Part shown: piece by piece, positions 55,227-63,851 of the stretch
Layout of the letters: each line of letters opens with the position of its first letter
Position numbering within the stretch: the first letter of the stretch is position 1
NCBI RefSeq assembly: GCF_000422245.1
Contig: NZ_ATHI01000004.1
Span: forward strand, 124,001 to 188,000
Direction of reading: 5' to 3'
Source of the DNA: Alkalidesulfovibrio alkalitolerans DSM 16529
GTDB lineage: Bacteria > Desulfobacterota > Desulfovibrionia > Desulfovibrionales > Desulfovibrionaceae
Length of the DNA stretch: 64,000 nucleotides
Translations under genes and position numbers: made by a program
Notes under the pieces: generated by a model
What the model was told of the DNA's origin: nothing
Seen by the model: the letters and a program-made list of their open reading frames with translations, nothing else
Database searches by the model: none

Positions 55227-55895
55227 TCAGGCGGCGGAGGCCACCAGCCGCTTGAGTTCCGCGAAGACCTGATCCACGTCGAGCTTCGTGGTGTCCACGA
55301 TGATGGCGTCCTCGGCGGGCTTGAGCGGGGCCACGGCGCGGTTCCTGTCCTGGGCGTCGCGGACTTTGATCTGCACCAGGATGGCGTCGTAGTCCGCCTC
55401 CTGGCCCATTTGGCGCAACTGCAGCACGCGCCGCGTGGCGCGCTCTTCGGGCGTGGCGTCGAGGAAGAATTTCACCCGCGCCTCGGGAAAGACCACCGTG
55501 CCCATGTCGCGCCCCTCGGCCACCAGCGAGCATTCGCGGCCGATCTCGCGCTGGGCGCGTTTGAGCGCCTCGCGCACCGGGGGCAGTGTGCCCACGGCCG
55601 AGGCCAAAAGCCCCACCTTTTCGGACCTGATCTCGTCGCCCATCTCGTGACCGTTGACCAGAAGCCTTGTGTCCGCGCCCGCGCCCTCGATGGCAAAGCG
55701 CATCGTGGCAAGTTCGGCCGAAAGCTTCTCCTCGGGCCAGTCGCGCGCGCCCTCGCCCAGGCTGAAGCCGATGGCCCTGAACATGGCCCCGGTGTCCAGG
55801 TAGGCCACGCCGAGTTCCTCGGCCAGGCGTCTGGCCAGCGTGGTCTTGCCCACGCCAGCCGGGCCGTCCAGGGTCACGATGAGTCGCTCAGCCAT
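55227..55895 (-). CDS. cmk: cytidylate kinase
   Basis: This 222-residue protein phosphorylates CMP and dCMP to the diphosphates. The P-loop is DGPAGVGKTTLARRLAEEL, followed by YLDTGAMFRAIG, VAEGRDMGTVVFPEARVKFFLDAT and VKVRDAQDRNRAVAPL, all matching Cmk. The length is normal. It overlaps hisC by eight bases on the minus strand, so both are coupled. It converges with the split-Rad50 operon with 52 bases between the stops. Confidence 0.95.
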   Translation of the reverse strand: MAERLIVTLDGPAGVGKTTLARRLAEELGVAYLDTGAMFRAIGFSLGEGARDWPEEKLSAELATMRFAIEGAGADTRLLVNGHEMGDEIRSEKVGLLASAVGTLPPVREALKRAQREIGRECSLVAEGRDMGTVVFPEARVKFFLDATPEERATRRVLQLRQMGQEADYDAILVQIKVRDAQDRNRAVAPLKPAEDAIIVDTTKLDVDQVFAELKRLVASAA

Positions 55896-57003
55896 GCAGC
55901 ACCTCGGCCAGGGCCGCGATGAAGGTCTCGTTCTCGCGCCGCGTGCCCACGGTCACGCGCAAACGGTCGGCAAGGCCGAAGCCGCCCAGGTGGCGGACGA
56001 TGATCCCGCGCGTCAGAAGGGCCTCGAACACGCCGCGCGCGTCGAGCCCCGGCCGCGCGGGCGGGCGGAACATGATGAAGGACGACTGCGAGGGCGCGGG
56101 TTCGCAGGACAGCCGCGTCAGCTCGCGGGTCAGCCATTCGCGGCCCTCGCGCGTTATGCGCAGGGTCTCCTGCAGGAAGACCGTGTCGTCGAGCGCGGCC
56201 ATGCCCGCGTAGGTGGCCAGAAGGTTGACCGAGAAGGGCATCTGGCAGGGCCGGGCGATCTCGGCCAGCCAGGCGGGCAGCACGCCGTAGCCCAGGCGCA
56301 GCCCGGCCAGGCCGAAGGCCTTGGAGAAGGTCCGCGTCAGGGCCACGTTGGGGAATTCGTCCAGGCGCGAAAGCAGCGAGCGCTTCGCGGGGTCGTCCGC
56401 GAATTCGACGTAGGCCTCGTCGATGACCAGCAGCGCGCGCTCGGGCAGCCGTCGGGCCAGATCCGCAAGCTCCTCGGCCGTGGCCGCGTAGCCCGAGGGG
56501 TTGTCGGGGCTGGTCACGAAGACCAGGGCCGTGTTCTCGTCGCAGGTGTCGATGAGGTCGTCGAAGGGGAAGGTGAAGTCGGCGCGAAGCGGCGCCTGAC
56601 GGAACTCCACCCCGAGCATGCGGCTGCACATGCCGTACATGCTGAAGCAGGGCGTGAAGGCCACGACGTTGTCCTGGCCCGGCCGCGCCTTGATCCGGAC
56701 GAGCAGGTCGATGAGTTCGTCCGAGCCGTTGCCCGCGATGATCCGCTCCGGCCCGACGCCCAGATGCGCGGCGATGCGCGCGTTCAGTTCGGGGTTGCCC
56801 AGGCGTGGGTAGCGGAAGGCCTCGGCCGCGCGCTCACGCAGCACCTTCTGGACCAGGGGCGGTACGCCAAGCGGATTCTCGTTGCTGGCCAGCTTGATGA
56901 TCCGGCTCAGGCCGTACTTTTGGCGGATCTCGTCGATGGACAGGCCGGCCACGTAGGCCGTGAAGTCCCTGACCCCGGGCCGGACGTCGTACAGTGCGCT
57001 CAT
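55888..57003 (-). CDS. hisC: histidinol-phosphate aminotransferase
   Basis: This 371-residue PLP enzyme converts histidinol phosphate and 2-oxoglutarate in histidine synthesis. The N-terminus has KLASNENPLGVPP, the mid region VFVTSPDNPSGYAA and VIDEAYVEF, and the PLP lysine sits in RTFSKAFGLAGLRLGY. The C-terminal VTVGTRRENETFIAAL supplies the phosphate-binding arginine. The length is normal. It overlaps cmk by eight bases. No other his gene is in the window, so hisC stands apart from the rest of the pathway here. Confidence 0.95.
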   Translation of the reverse strand: MSALYDVRPGVRDFTAYVAGLSIDEIRQKYGLSRIIKLASNENPLGVPPLVQKVLRERAAEAFRYPRLGNPELNARIAAHLGVGPERIIAGNGSDELIDLLVRIKARPGQDNVVAFTPCFSMYGMCSRMLGVEFRQAPLRADFTFPFDDLIDTCDENTALVFVTSPDNPSGYAATAEELADLARRLPERALLVIDEAYVEFADDPAKRSLLSRLDEFPNVALTRTFSKAFGLAGLRLGYGVLPAWLAEIARPCQMPFSVNLLATYAGMAALDDTVFLQETLRITREGREWLTRELTRLSCEPAPSQSSFIMFRPPARPGLDARGVFEALLTRGIIVRHLGGFGLADRLRVTVGTRRENETFIAALAEVLHG

Positions 57004-57098
57004 GTCGGTCTCCTTGAAAGGCGGCCCATTTCAGCCGCAAACGGCCGCGCGGTCAAGTGGAAGAAGACAACGTTGCCGCAGGTGGCTTTCAATGGTTT

Positions 57099-57121
57099 GG
57101 GGCGGCGCACCGCGCCGCCCC
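57099..57121. repeat. GC-rich hairpin between mazG and hisC
   Basis: GGGGCGGCGC (57099-57108) ACC GCGCCGCCCC (57112-57121) is a perfect 10-bp stem with a 3-base loop. Neither strand has a T run after it, so it is not a classic terminator. It may stabilise or process an RNA. Confidence 0.4.
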
Positions 57122-57283
57122 GGGGGAGGAGGGAATGGTTGATGAAGGAGGCGGGACAGGGTGTCAGCCTCGGCCATGGCCGCGTAGGCCCTTAGTGGAC
57201 ATGGCCTAACAACCTTCCATTTCAGGGGGAATTATTTTTTTCGCCAATGGGGGCAAGAGGTTGCCGAAATGGGGCCGACGTGC

Positions 57284-58105
57284 TCAGGACGCGTCGCGAC
57301 CGGTTTTAAGGCCGCGCTGTTCTTCGGCCTTGGCTTCGTCCCACAGCGCGTCCAGAGCGGCCATATCGAGTTCGGCCACGTCCTTGCCCCGCTCCCGCGC
57401 CAGGGATTCCATGCGGGCAAAGCGCGTCAGGAAGCGGGCGTTGGTCTTGTCCAGGGCGGCGTTGGCCTTCACTCCCAGGCGGCGGCCAAGCTCCACGAAG
57501 GTGAACAGCGCGTCGCCGTACTCCGCCTCGATGCGTTCGGCATCGTCCGAGGCCACGGCCTCGTCGAGTTCGCGCATCTCGGCCGCGAACTGCGCCCGCG
57601 CGGCCTCGTCCGAGGCCCAGGTGAAGCCCGCCCGAGCGGCCTTGGAGTGGATGCGGTATGCCTTGAGCAGCGGCGGCAGCCCCCTCGGCAGCGAGTCGAA
57701 GACCCCGGCGGGCCGTCCTTCTTCGTCGGACTTCTCGGCCCGCTTGATGCGCTCCCAGGTGCGCAACAGGTCGTCCTGGCAGGAGATCGTGCCGTTCGCG
57801 AAGACGTGGGGGTGGCGGCGGATCATCTTGGCCGCGCTCTCCTCAAGCGAGTCCTTGAGGCTGAAGGCCCCAGCCCGCTCGTAGAGCTCGGCCACGAAGA
57901 GCAGCAGAAACATCACGTCGCCTATTTCCTCGCGCGCCCCGGCCACGTCGCCCGAGCGGATGGCCTCGACGAGCTCGAAGGCCTCTTCGACCACGTAGTC
58001 GCACAGGCTTTCGGGCGTCTGCTTGCGATCCCAGGGGCAGCCCGTGGGGGAGAGCAGGGCGGTGATGACGTCTGACAGGGCCGTGAACGCTTCTTCGGTC
58101 TTCAT
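57284..58105 (-). CDS. mazG: nucleoside triphosphate pyrophosphohydrolase
   Basis: This 273-residue protein has two MazG-type all-alpha domains. The first has CPWDRKQTPESLCDYVVEEAFELVEAI and EEIGDVMFLLLFVAELYE with the EExxE/ExxD metal ligands. The second has AQFAAEMRELDEAV and EYGDALFTFVELGRRLG with a weaker set. MazG hydrolyses NTPs to NMP and pyrophosphate, limiting damaged nucleotides and modulating ppGpp. The ATG at 58105 is the first methionine consistent with the family start. cvpA is 35 bases upstream on the same strand, suggesting a shared transcript. Confidence 0.95.
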   Translation of the reverse strand: MKTEEAFTALSDVITALLSPTGCPWDRKQTPESLCDYVVEEAFELVEAIRSGDVAGAREEIGDVMFLLLFVAELYERAGAFSLKDSLEESAAKMIRRHPHVFANGTISCQDDLLRTWERIKRAEKSDEEGRPAGVFDSLPRGLPPLLKAYRIHSKAARAGFTWASDEAARAQFAAEMRELDEAVASDDAERIEAEYGDALFTFVELGRRLGVKANAALDKTNARFLTRFARMESLARERGKDVAELDMAALDALWDEAKAEEQRGLKTGRDAS

Positions 58106-58140
58106 GGAGCCTCGCGGTTGGGGAGTGGTCGGAGCGCGGT

Positions 58141-58683
58141 TCAGAAGGACAGGATTTTGTCGGGCATGCGGAAATGGATGTCCGAAAGCTTCTTCTGACT
58201 GTCTTCCAGGGTCTGGCGCATCTCGTCCGGCAGATAGCCAGCCATGTGCGCGGCCACCTTGGCGATGTGCGGGGAGAGTCGCGACTCGACGAGGTATTCC
58301 GAGTCGGGGATGAAGGTGGCCATGGCCAGCACGGTCACCGCGCAGATCAACCCGCCCTTGAGAAAGCCGAGCAGCCCGCCCATGGCGTGGTCCGCCGTGG
58401 CCAGAAGCTGAAGCCTGAGAAGCCCCGAGAGCATCCTGAGCGCGATCCAGGACGCGAACATGGTCCCGACGAAGACGAGCAGGTAGGAGGCCGTGTCCGC
58501 GTGTCCGCCGTTGCCCATGAAGTCCGCGAGTTGGGGAACGAGGACGTCGCCATAATGGTTGGCGGCGTAGAAGCCGACCACGAGCCCCACGATGGAGGCC
58601 GCCTCCCGCACCAGGCCGTTGATAAAGCCGCGCAGCAGGAAATATCCAAGGATGACGCAGAATATGATGTCGAGAATGTTCAT
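58141..58683 (-). CDS. CvpA family membrane protein
   Basis: This 180-residue protein has four membrane segments: FCVILGYFLLRGFINGLVRE, ASIVGLVVGFYAANHYG, YLLVFVGTMFASWIALRML and MGGLLGFLKGGLICAVTVL. RGFINGLVREAASIVGLVVG is the CvpA hallmark. In Escherichia coli CvpA is needed for colicin V export, and elsewhere for purine biosynthesis gene expression or envelope stress. The start is at ATG 58683. It is followed by mazG 35 bases downstream and divergent from the symporter operon. Confidence 0.88.
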   Translation of the reverse strand: MNILDIIFCVILGYFLLRGFINGLVREAASIVGLVVGFYAANHYGDVLVPQLADFMGNGGHADTASYLLVFVGTMFASWIALRMLSGLLRLQLLATADHAMGGLLGFLKGGLICAVTVLAMATFIPDSEYLVESRLSPHIAKVAAHMAGYLPDEMRQTLEDSQKKLSDIHFRMPDKILSF

Positions 58684-59059
58684 GCCCAGTGCCTGTCCGC
58701 CTGTTTGACGACCCCCCTATCAGATGCGGGTTGAAAAGAGAAGGCGGACGGCGAATGGCCTCGTTCGGGGGTGAACGGCGAATGACCTGGGCCAAGCGGC
58801 GGCGACGGGTCCGCCCGGCTGGCTCGAGGGAACCGTTCAGCCGTTCACCGAAAAAGCGTCGCCCGGATGATCCGCGTCATCTAGGAAGGGGGTCAAGAGC
58901 CGCTATGGCAATCGGGCCGGGGCGGAAAATCGAGGGAGGTTGGTATGACCCTGGGAGCGTATCGCATTGCGCCGAGCCTAGCGGCCGAAGGTATCGTCGG
59001 CGCGTGAGGCGAGGCGAGGCAAGGCGGCGTAAGACTTCAAACATGCGAGCGAGGCGGTC
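58684..59059. promoter_or_regulatory. 376-base divergent region between cvpA and the DUF4212-symporter operon
   Basis: No gene is visible. It contains two imperfect copies of a GACGGCGAATGGCC-like sequence (about 58747-58760 and 58774-58787), a GGCGAGGCGAGGC run before the DUF4212 start, and no clear sigma70 or sigma54 box. Both flanking operons must start here. Confidence 0.4.
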
Positions 59060-59314
59060 ATGAATCAACCTGATCTCAAGGAATATTGGAAGAAGAACGT
59101 TTCCCTTATGATCGTTCTGCTTTCCATCTGGGCGCTTGTTTCCTACGTCTTCGGCATTTTGCTGGTCAACCAGTTGAACGCCATCGTCATCGGCGGATTC
59201 CCCCTGGGATTCTGGTTTGCCCAGCAGGGCTCCATCTACGTCTTTGTCGCGCTGATCTACGTCTACATCTGGCGGATGCGGAAGCTCGACAAGGAATATG
59301 ACGTGGAGGAGTAG
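59060..59314 (+). CDS. DUF4212 small subunit of sodium:solute symporter
   Basis: This 84-residue protein has two membrane segments (MIVLLSIWALVSYVFGILL and QQGSIYVFVALIYVYIW) and the DUF4212 blocks LKEYWKKNVSL and GGFPLGFWFAQQGS, ending RKLDKEYDVEE. DUF4212 is the usual small partner encoded immediately before VC2705-type symporters. The symporter starts two bases after its stop codon. In many Proteobacteria the pair imports acetate or similar short-chain acids, which a sulfate reducer could use. Confidence 0.88.
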   Translation: MNQPDLKEYWKKNVSLMIVLLSIWALVSYVFGILLVNQLNAIVIGGFPLGFWFAQQGSIYVFVALIYVYIWRMRKLDKEYDVEE

Positions 59315-59316
59315 TC

Positions 59317-61092
59317 ATGAGCATACTCACCTGGACCTACATCATCGTCGGCCTGACGTTCGGGCTGTATATGTACATCGCCTGGGCGTCCCGCGTGAAG
59401 GACACCAAGGGTTTCTATGTGGCGGGCGGCGGCGTGCCTCCCCTGGCCAACGGCATGGCCACGGGCGCGGACTGGATGAGCGCGGCCTCGTTCATTTCCA
59501 TGGCCGGCATCATCTCCTTTTCCGGCTTCGAGGGTAGCGTGTATCTCATGGGCTGGACCGGCGGGTACGTGCTCCTGGCTCTCCTGCTCGCGCCCTATCT
59601 GCGCAAGTTCGGCAAGTTCACGGTGCCCGACTTCGTGGGCGACCGCTACTACTCCACCACGGCCCGCGTCGTGGCCCTGGTCTGCGCCATCTTCGTCTCC
59701 CTGACTTACGTGGCCGGGCAGATGCGCGGCGTGGGCATCGTCTTCTCGCGCTTCCTGGAAGTGGACGTGACCACGGGCGTGGTCATCGGCATGTGCATCG
59801 TGTTCCTCTACGCGGGCCTGGGCGGTATGAAAGGCATCACCTGGACCCAGGTGGCCCAGTACGTGGTGCTCATCATCGCCTTCACCATCCCGGCCGTGGC
59901 CATCTCCATGAAGATCACGGGCAACCCCATCCCGCAACTCGGCTTCGGTGGCACCATCACCGAGGGGACGCACGCGGGCCGCTTCCTGCTGGAGACGCTC
60001 GACGCGATCAACAAGGATCTGGGATTCGCGGCCTACACCTCGGCCTACGGTCCCGGCCAGAAATCCATGATCGACGTGTTGTGCATCACCCTGGCGCTGA
60101 TGGTCGGCACAGCGGGTCTGCCGCACGTCATCGTGCGCTTCTACACCGTGCCCACGGTGCGCGCGGCCAGGCTCTCCGCGGGCTATGCGCTGCTCTTCAT
60201 CGCCATCCTCTACACCACTGCCCCGGCCGTGGCGGGATTCGCGCGCTACAACATGGTGGACACCCTGAACGACAAACCCTACGCCGAGGCTCCGCAGTGG
60301 TTCAAGGACTGGGAGAAGACCGGTCTCGTGGCCTGGGTGGATAAGAACGGCGACGGCATCATCCAATACCGCGCGGGCGATCCTTTCAAGGGCAGGCTGA
60401 GCTTCACGGGCGAGACCGGCCCGCACGGCCAGCCGTTGGTGGCCAACGCGCCCACGGACAACGAGAACGAACTCTACGTGGACCGCGACATCATGGTGCT
60501 CGCCAACCCGCAGATCGCCAATCTGCCCGCCTGGGTCGTGGCGCTCGTGGCCGCTGGCGGCCTGGCCGCCGCGCTCTCGACCGCCTCGGGGCTCCTGCTC
60601 GTGGTGGCCAGTTCCATCTCGCACGACCTCTACTACCGGGTCATCAACCGCAAGGCGACCGAGAAGCAGCGGCTGCGCATCGGCCGGATCATGATCGGCC
60701 TGGCCGTGCTCGTGGCCGGCTACTTCGGCATCAATCCACCGGGCTTCGTGGCTCAGGTGGTGGCCCTGGCCTTCGGCCTGGCCGCGTCGAGTTTCTTCCC
60801 GATCCTGGTGCTGGGCATCTTCTCCAACAGGGTCAACCGGGAAGGCGCCATCGCGGGCATGATCGCGGGCATCGGTTTCACCATGCTCTACATCGTCCAG
60901 ACCAAGTTCATGGGTGTGTCCCCGTGGTTCTTCGGCATCTCGCCGGAGGGAATCGGCGCGGTCGGCATGTGCCTGAACTTCGTCGTCACCTGGGCGGTTT
61001 CGGCCATGACGCCGCCGCCGCCGCAAGAGATCCGGGATCTGGTCGAATCCGTGCGCATCCCCAAGGGCGCGGGCGCGGCCGTGGATCACTAA
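59317..61092 (+). CDS. sodium:solute symporter, VC2705/ActP-like
   Basis: This 591-residue membrane protein has about 13 hydrophobic segments and solute:sodium symporter signatures: FYVAGGGVPPLANGMATGADWMSAASFISMAG, DFVGDRYYSTTARVVALVCAI and GLGGMKGITWTQVAQYVVL. A long extracytoplasmic loop follows (about residues 300-390). It belongs to the acetate/pyruvate-type branch (TIGR03648-like). Gene order DUF4212, symporter, CBS/DUF294 protein, DnaQ-like exonuclease is a recurring set in Proteobacteria, often tied to acetate metabolism. The substrate is inferred. Confidence 0.93.
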   Translation: MSILTWTYIIVGLTFGLYMYIAWASRVKDTKGFYVAGGGVPPLANGMATGADWMSAASFISMAGIISFSGFEGSVYLMGWTGGYVLLALLLAPYLRKFGKFTVPDFVGDRYYSTTARVVALVCAIFVSLTYVAGQMRGVGIVFSRFLEVDVTTGVVIGMCIVFLYAGLGGMKGITWTQVAQYVVLIIAFTIPAVAISMKITGNPIPQLGFGGTITEGTHAGRFLLETLDAINKDLGFAAYTSAYGPGQKSMIDVLCITLALMVGTAGLPHVIVRFYTVPTVRAARLSAGYALLFIAILYTTAPAVAGFARYNMVDTLNDKPYAEAPQWFKDWEKTGLVAWVDKNGDGIIQYRAGDPFKGRLSFTGETGPHGQPLVANAPTDNENELYVDRDIMVLANPQIANLPAWVVALVAAGGLAAALSTASGLLLVVASSISHDLYYRVINRKATEKQRLRIGRIMIGLAVLVAGYFGINPPGFVAQVVALAFGLAASSFFPILVLGIFSNRVNREGAIAGMIAGIGFTMLYIVQTKFMGVSPWFFGISPEGIGAVGMCLNFVVTWAVSAMTPPPPQEIRDLVESVRIPKGAGAAVDH

Positions 61093-61120
61093 TCGCCGGA
61101 GGTGGGGAGACTTCCGGCCC

Positions 61121-61166
61121 GGGGCCGGGCGGCTTAGGAACCAGGGACAGGGGGCCGCCCGGCCCC
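61121..61166 (+). repeat. stem-loop between the symporter and DUF294 genes
   Basis: A perfect 13-bp stem pairs 61121-61133 with 61154-61166 (GGGGCCGGGCGGC / GCCGCCCGGCCCC) with a 20-base loop. It is not followed by T residues. It may lower or stabilise expression of the downstream genes. Confidence 0.5.
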
Positions 61167-61197
61167 CCTTGGGGGAAAGGAACGCGAAGGAGAAGTC

Positions 61198-63105
61198 GTG
61201 AATGCCGACGTCAATGTAGTGGTCGAGTTCCTGGGCAAAACGCTGCCCTTCTCCGAGCTGGCGCCCGAGACCCTGGCCAAGGTGGCCAAGGTCTGCGCCA
61301 TCGACTTCTTTCCGGCGGGCACGAGGCTCATGACCCGGGGAGAGACCGTGCTCAAGGACGTTTACGTCATCCAGTCGGGCGCAGTCAGGCTTTTCCTCGA
61401 CGACGAAGAGGGCGGCGAGACCCTGGCCGATTTCCGGGGCGAGGGCGCGGTGGTGGGCGTGCTCTCCGCCGTGCGCGGCGGCACGGCCAATCTCTCGGCT
61501 GCCACCGTGGAGGACACCTTCGTCTTCCGCATGCCCGTCGCGGTCTTCAAGGGGCTCATCGACAGCGAACCCGCCATGGCCCAGTATTTTCTGAAGAGCT
61601 TTTCCGAGACCTACGTCTCCAAGGCCTTCGGTGAGCTTCGCCGTCGCAGGGTACCCCCGCGCTCCGAATCGAGCCTGCCGCTCTTCGCCACCCGCGTGGG
61701 TGACGTGGTGCGCCGCGCGCCTGTGACCGTGGACGAGGGCACCGACATCCGCCGCGCCGCCGAGGTCATGGCCGAGGAGGGCGTGGGCTCGCTCCTCGTC
61801 ACGGACCGGGCGGGCGAGGTGACGGGCATCGTCACGGACAAGGACCTGCGCTACAAGGTCGTGGCCCAGGGGCTGAACTACAACTGGCCCGTGGCCGAGA
61901 TCATGTCCGGCCCGGTGCGCTCCGTGACCGCAGGCGAGAATTGCTTCGACGCCCTGCTGACCATGATGAAGCACCAGATCCACCACCTCGGCGTGACCAG
62001 GGACGCGCACATCGCGGGCGTCATAACCTCGCACGACCTGATGGTCCTGCAAGGCCGCTCGCCCTTCGGCCTGTTCAGCGAGATCGAGCGCGAACGAACC
62101 TTCGAAGGGCTGTACCAGCTATCGGGAAAAGTGCCGCTCGTGGTCCGGCCGCTCATCGAGGAGGGGGCCAAGGCGGGCAGCGTGGGCCGCATGATCGCGG
62201 TCCTGAACGAGGCTCTTTTGGACCGCATCCTGACGCTTTTGCAGGAGGAGCTTGGTCCGCCGCCCGCGCCGTTCTGCTGGCTGCTCCTGGGCAGCGAGGG
62301 GCGCCGCGAGCAGACCTTCCGCACCGACCAGGACAACGCCCTGGCCTTCAGACTGCCCGAAAAGCCCGGGGAAGCGGCCAAGGCGCGAGAATACTTCATC
62401 AATTTCGGACGTGCGGCCATCACCCATCTGGTGCGCTGCGGATTCCCGCCCTGTCCGGCCGAGATGATGGCCTCCAACCAGCGCTGGAACATGCCCGACG
62501 AGGACTGGCTGAACTTCTTCCGCGACATCATCCGCCGTCCCGAGCCCGAGCGGGTGCTGCATGCCACGATATTTTTCGACATGCGGCCCGGCTTCGGCTT
62601 TTTTGAACTGGGCAGCCGGATCAAGGAGGAGGTCTGCCGCGAGGCCGCAAAGAACGAGGTCTTCCTGGGCTTTTTGGCCCGTGACTGCCTGCGCGCCAAG
62701 CCGCCCTTGTCGTTCTTCAAGAATTTCGTGGTCGAGAAGAGCGGCGAGCACAAGAACCGCCTGGACCTCAAGGCCAGGGGCATCATGCCTTTCGTGGACG
62801 TGGCCAGGCTGCTGGCATTGCGGCTTGGCTTGGTGGAGTGCAACACGCTGGCGCGGCTCGCCCTGGCCCGCGACGCCGGCCTGCTCTCGGGCGAGTTGCA
62901 CGCCGAGGCGGCCGAAGCCTTCGAGTTCGTCTCCCAGATCCGCCTCGTGCATCAGCTCCGGCTCATGGAGCAGGGGCTTGCGCCCGACAACCACCTCGAT
63001 CTCGACAACCTGACCGAGCTTGAGAAGCGCACCTTGAAGGAGGCTTTCGGCGTCATCGGCGAGTTGCAATCCTTCGTGCGCCAGGAATTTCACATCCAAG
63101 GCTGA
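61198..63105 (+). CDS. cNMP-binding/CBS/DUF294 nucleotidyltransferase-like signalling protein
   Basis: This 635-residue protein starts at GTG 61198 after AAGGAGA. Domains in order: cyclic-nucleotide-binding barrel (~1-130; FFPAGTRLMTRGETVLKDVYVIQSGAVRLFLDDE), two CBS repeats (~160-280; DIRRAAEVMAEEGVGSLLVTDRAGEVTGIVTDKDLRYK), then a DUF294 nucleotidyltransferase (~290-450; LLGSEGRREQTFRTDQDNALAF with the D-x-D metal pair) and a helical DUF294 C-terminal part. Such proteins stand next to DUF4212 symporters and are thought to link energy state to transport, possibly by nucleotidylating a partner. No membrane segment is present. Confidence 0.93.
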   Translation: MNADVNVVVEFLGKTLPFSELAPETLAKVAKVCAIDFFPAGTRLMTRGETVLKDVYVIQSGAVRLFLDDEEGGETLADFRGEGAVVGVLSAVRGGTANLSAATVEDTFVFRMPVAVFKGLIDSEPAMAQYFLKSFSETYVSKAFGELRRRRVPPRSESSLPLFATRVGDVVRRAPVTVDEGTDIRRAAEVMAEEGVGSLLVTDRAGEVTGIVTDKDLRYKVVAQGLNYNWPVAEIMSGPVRSVTAGENCFDALLTMMKHQIHHLGVTRDAHIAGVITSHDLMVLQGRSPFGLFSEIERERTFEGLYQLSGKVPLVVRPLIEEGAKAGSVGRMIAVLNEALLDRILTLLQEELGPPPAPFCWLLLGSEGRREQTFRTDQDNALAFRLPEKPGEAAKAREYFINFGRAAITHLVRCGFPPCPAEMMASNQRWNMPDEDWLNFFRDIIRRPEPERVLHATIFFDMRPGFGFFELGSRIKEEVCREAAKNEVFLGFLARDCLRAKPPLSFFKNFVVEKSGEHKNRLDLKARGIMPFVDVARLLALRLGLVECNTLARLALARDAGLLSGELHAEAAEAFEFVSQIRLVHQLRLMEQGLAPDNHLDLDNLTELEKRTLKEAFGVIGELQSFVRQEFHIQG

Positions 63106-63119
63106 GGGAGGAAAGACGG

Positions 63120-63851
63120 ATGCTCTCGATCATGGACACCGCCGCCTGCGTGCTGCCGTTTCTGCGCAGGACGCCGAAGCATCCGCTCATGGCGGCCAAC
63201 CGCGCCGCCTTCCAGAAGGTGGACCACGACCAGCGGCTGGACGAATGCGCCTTCACGGTCCTCGACGCCGAGATGACCGGACTCGATCCGTGCAGCGACG
63301 AGATCGTCTCGCTCGGCGCGGTCAGGCTCGAAGGACTGTCCATCGTCCCGGACAAGACGTTCTCGCGTCTGGTCAAGCCCGACGGCGACGTCTCCAAGAC
63401 CTCGACCCTGATCCACCGCATCACCCCGTCGCAGGCCGCCAGAGCCGAGCCGCTCGACAAGGTGTTGCCCGAGTTCGTGGAGTTTCTGAACGGCACATTG
63501 ATCGTGGGCCACAACGTGGGCCTGGACATGAGCTTTTTGAACCGGGCCTGCAGGCGGCTGTTCGGCGCGGAGCTTGCCAATCCCTGCCTGGATACAATGC
63601 GCATGGCCAAGATCCATCGCGAGGAGATGTGGGAGAACTATTATGACCGCTTCGATTTGAATGTCTCCTACAACCTTTCAGATCTGGCCAAGGAACACAG
63701 CCTGCCTCGCTTTCCAGCCCACGACGCCTTGGCCGACGCCATGCAAACAGCCTATCTCTTCATCTTTCTCGTGCGCAAACTGAAGGACGGAGGCATTGTG
63801 ACCTTGCGCGATCTCTTCGACGCGGGACGATCCTGGCGCTGGTATTTCTGA
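63120..63851 (+). CDS. DnaQ-like 3'-5' exonuclease (DEDDh-type)
   Basis: This 243-residue protein has exonuclease motifs Exo I (FTVLDAEMTGLDP, D and E), Exo II (GHNVGLDMSFLN) and Exo III (FPAHDALADAMQTAYLF). It resembles the DNA polymerase III epsilon-type domain, with an N-terminal extension of ~35 residues. It follows the CBS/DUF294 gene by 14 bases and completes the symporter module. The role there is unclear; it could be a nuclease for RNA or for nucleotide second messengers. Confidence 0.92.
   Translation: MLSIMDTAACVLPFLRRTPKHPLMAANRAAFQKVDHDQRLDECAFTVLDAEMTGLDPCSDEIVSLGAVRLEGLSIVPDKTFSRLVKPDGDVSKTSTLIHRITPSQAARAEPLDKVLPEFVEFLNGTLIVGHNVGLDMSFLNRACRRLFGAELANPCLDTMRMAKIHREEMWENYYDRFDLNVSYNLSDLAKEHSLPRFPAHDALADAMQTAYLFIFLVRKLKDGGIVTLRDLFDAGRSWRWYF

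Noticed and set aside
59263-62052. 929-residue minus-strand frame opposite the symporter and DUF294 genes
   Set aside because: It spans two clearly coding genes on the other strand and shows only repetitive His, Gly and Arg composition.
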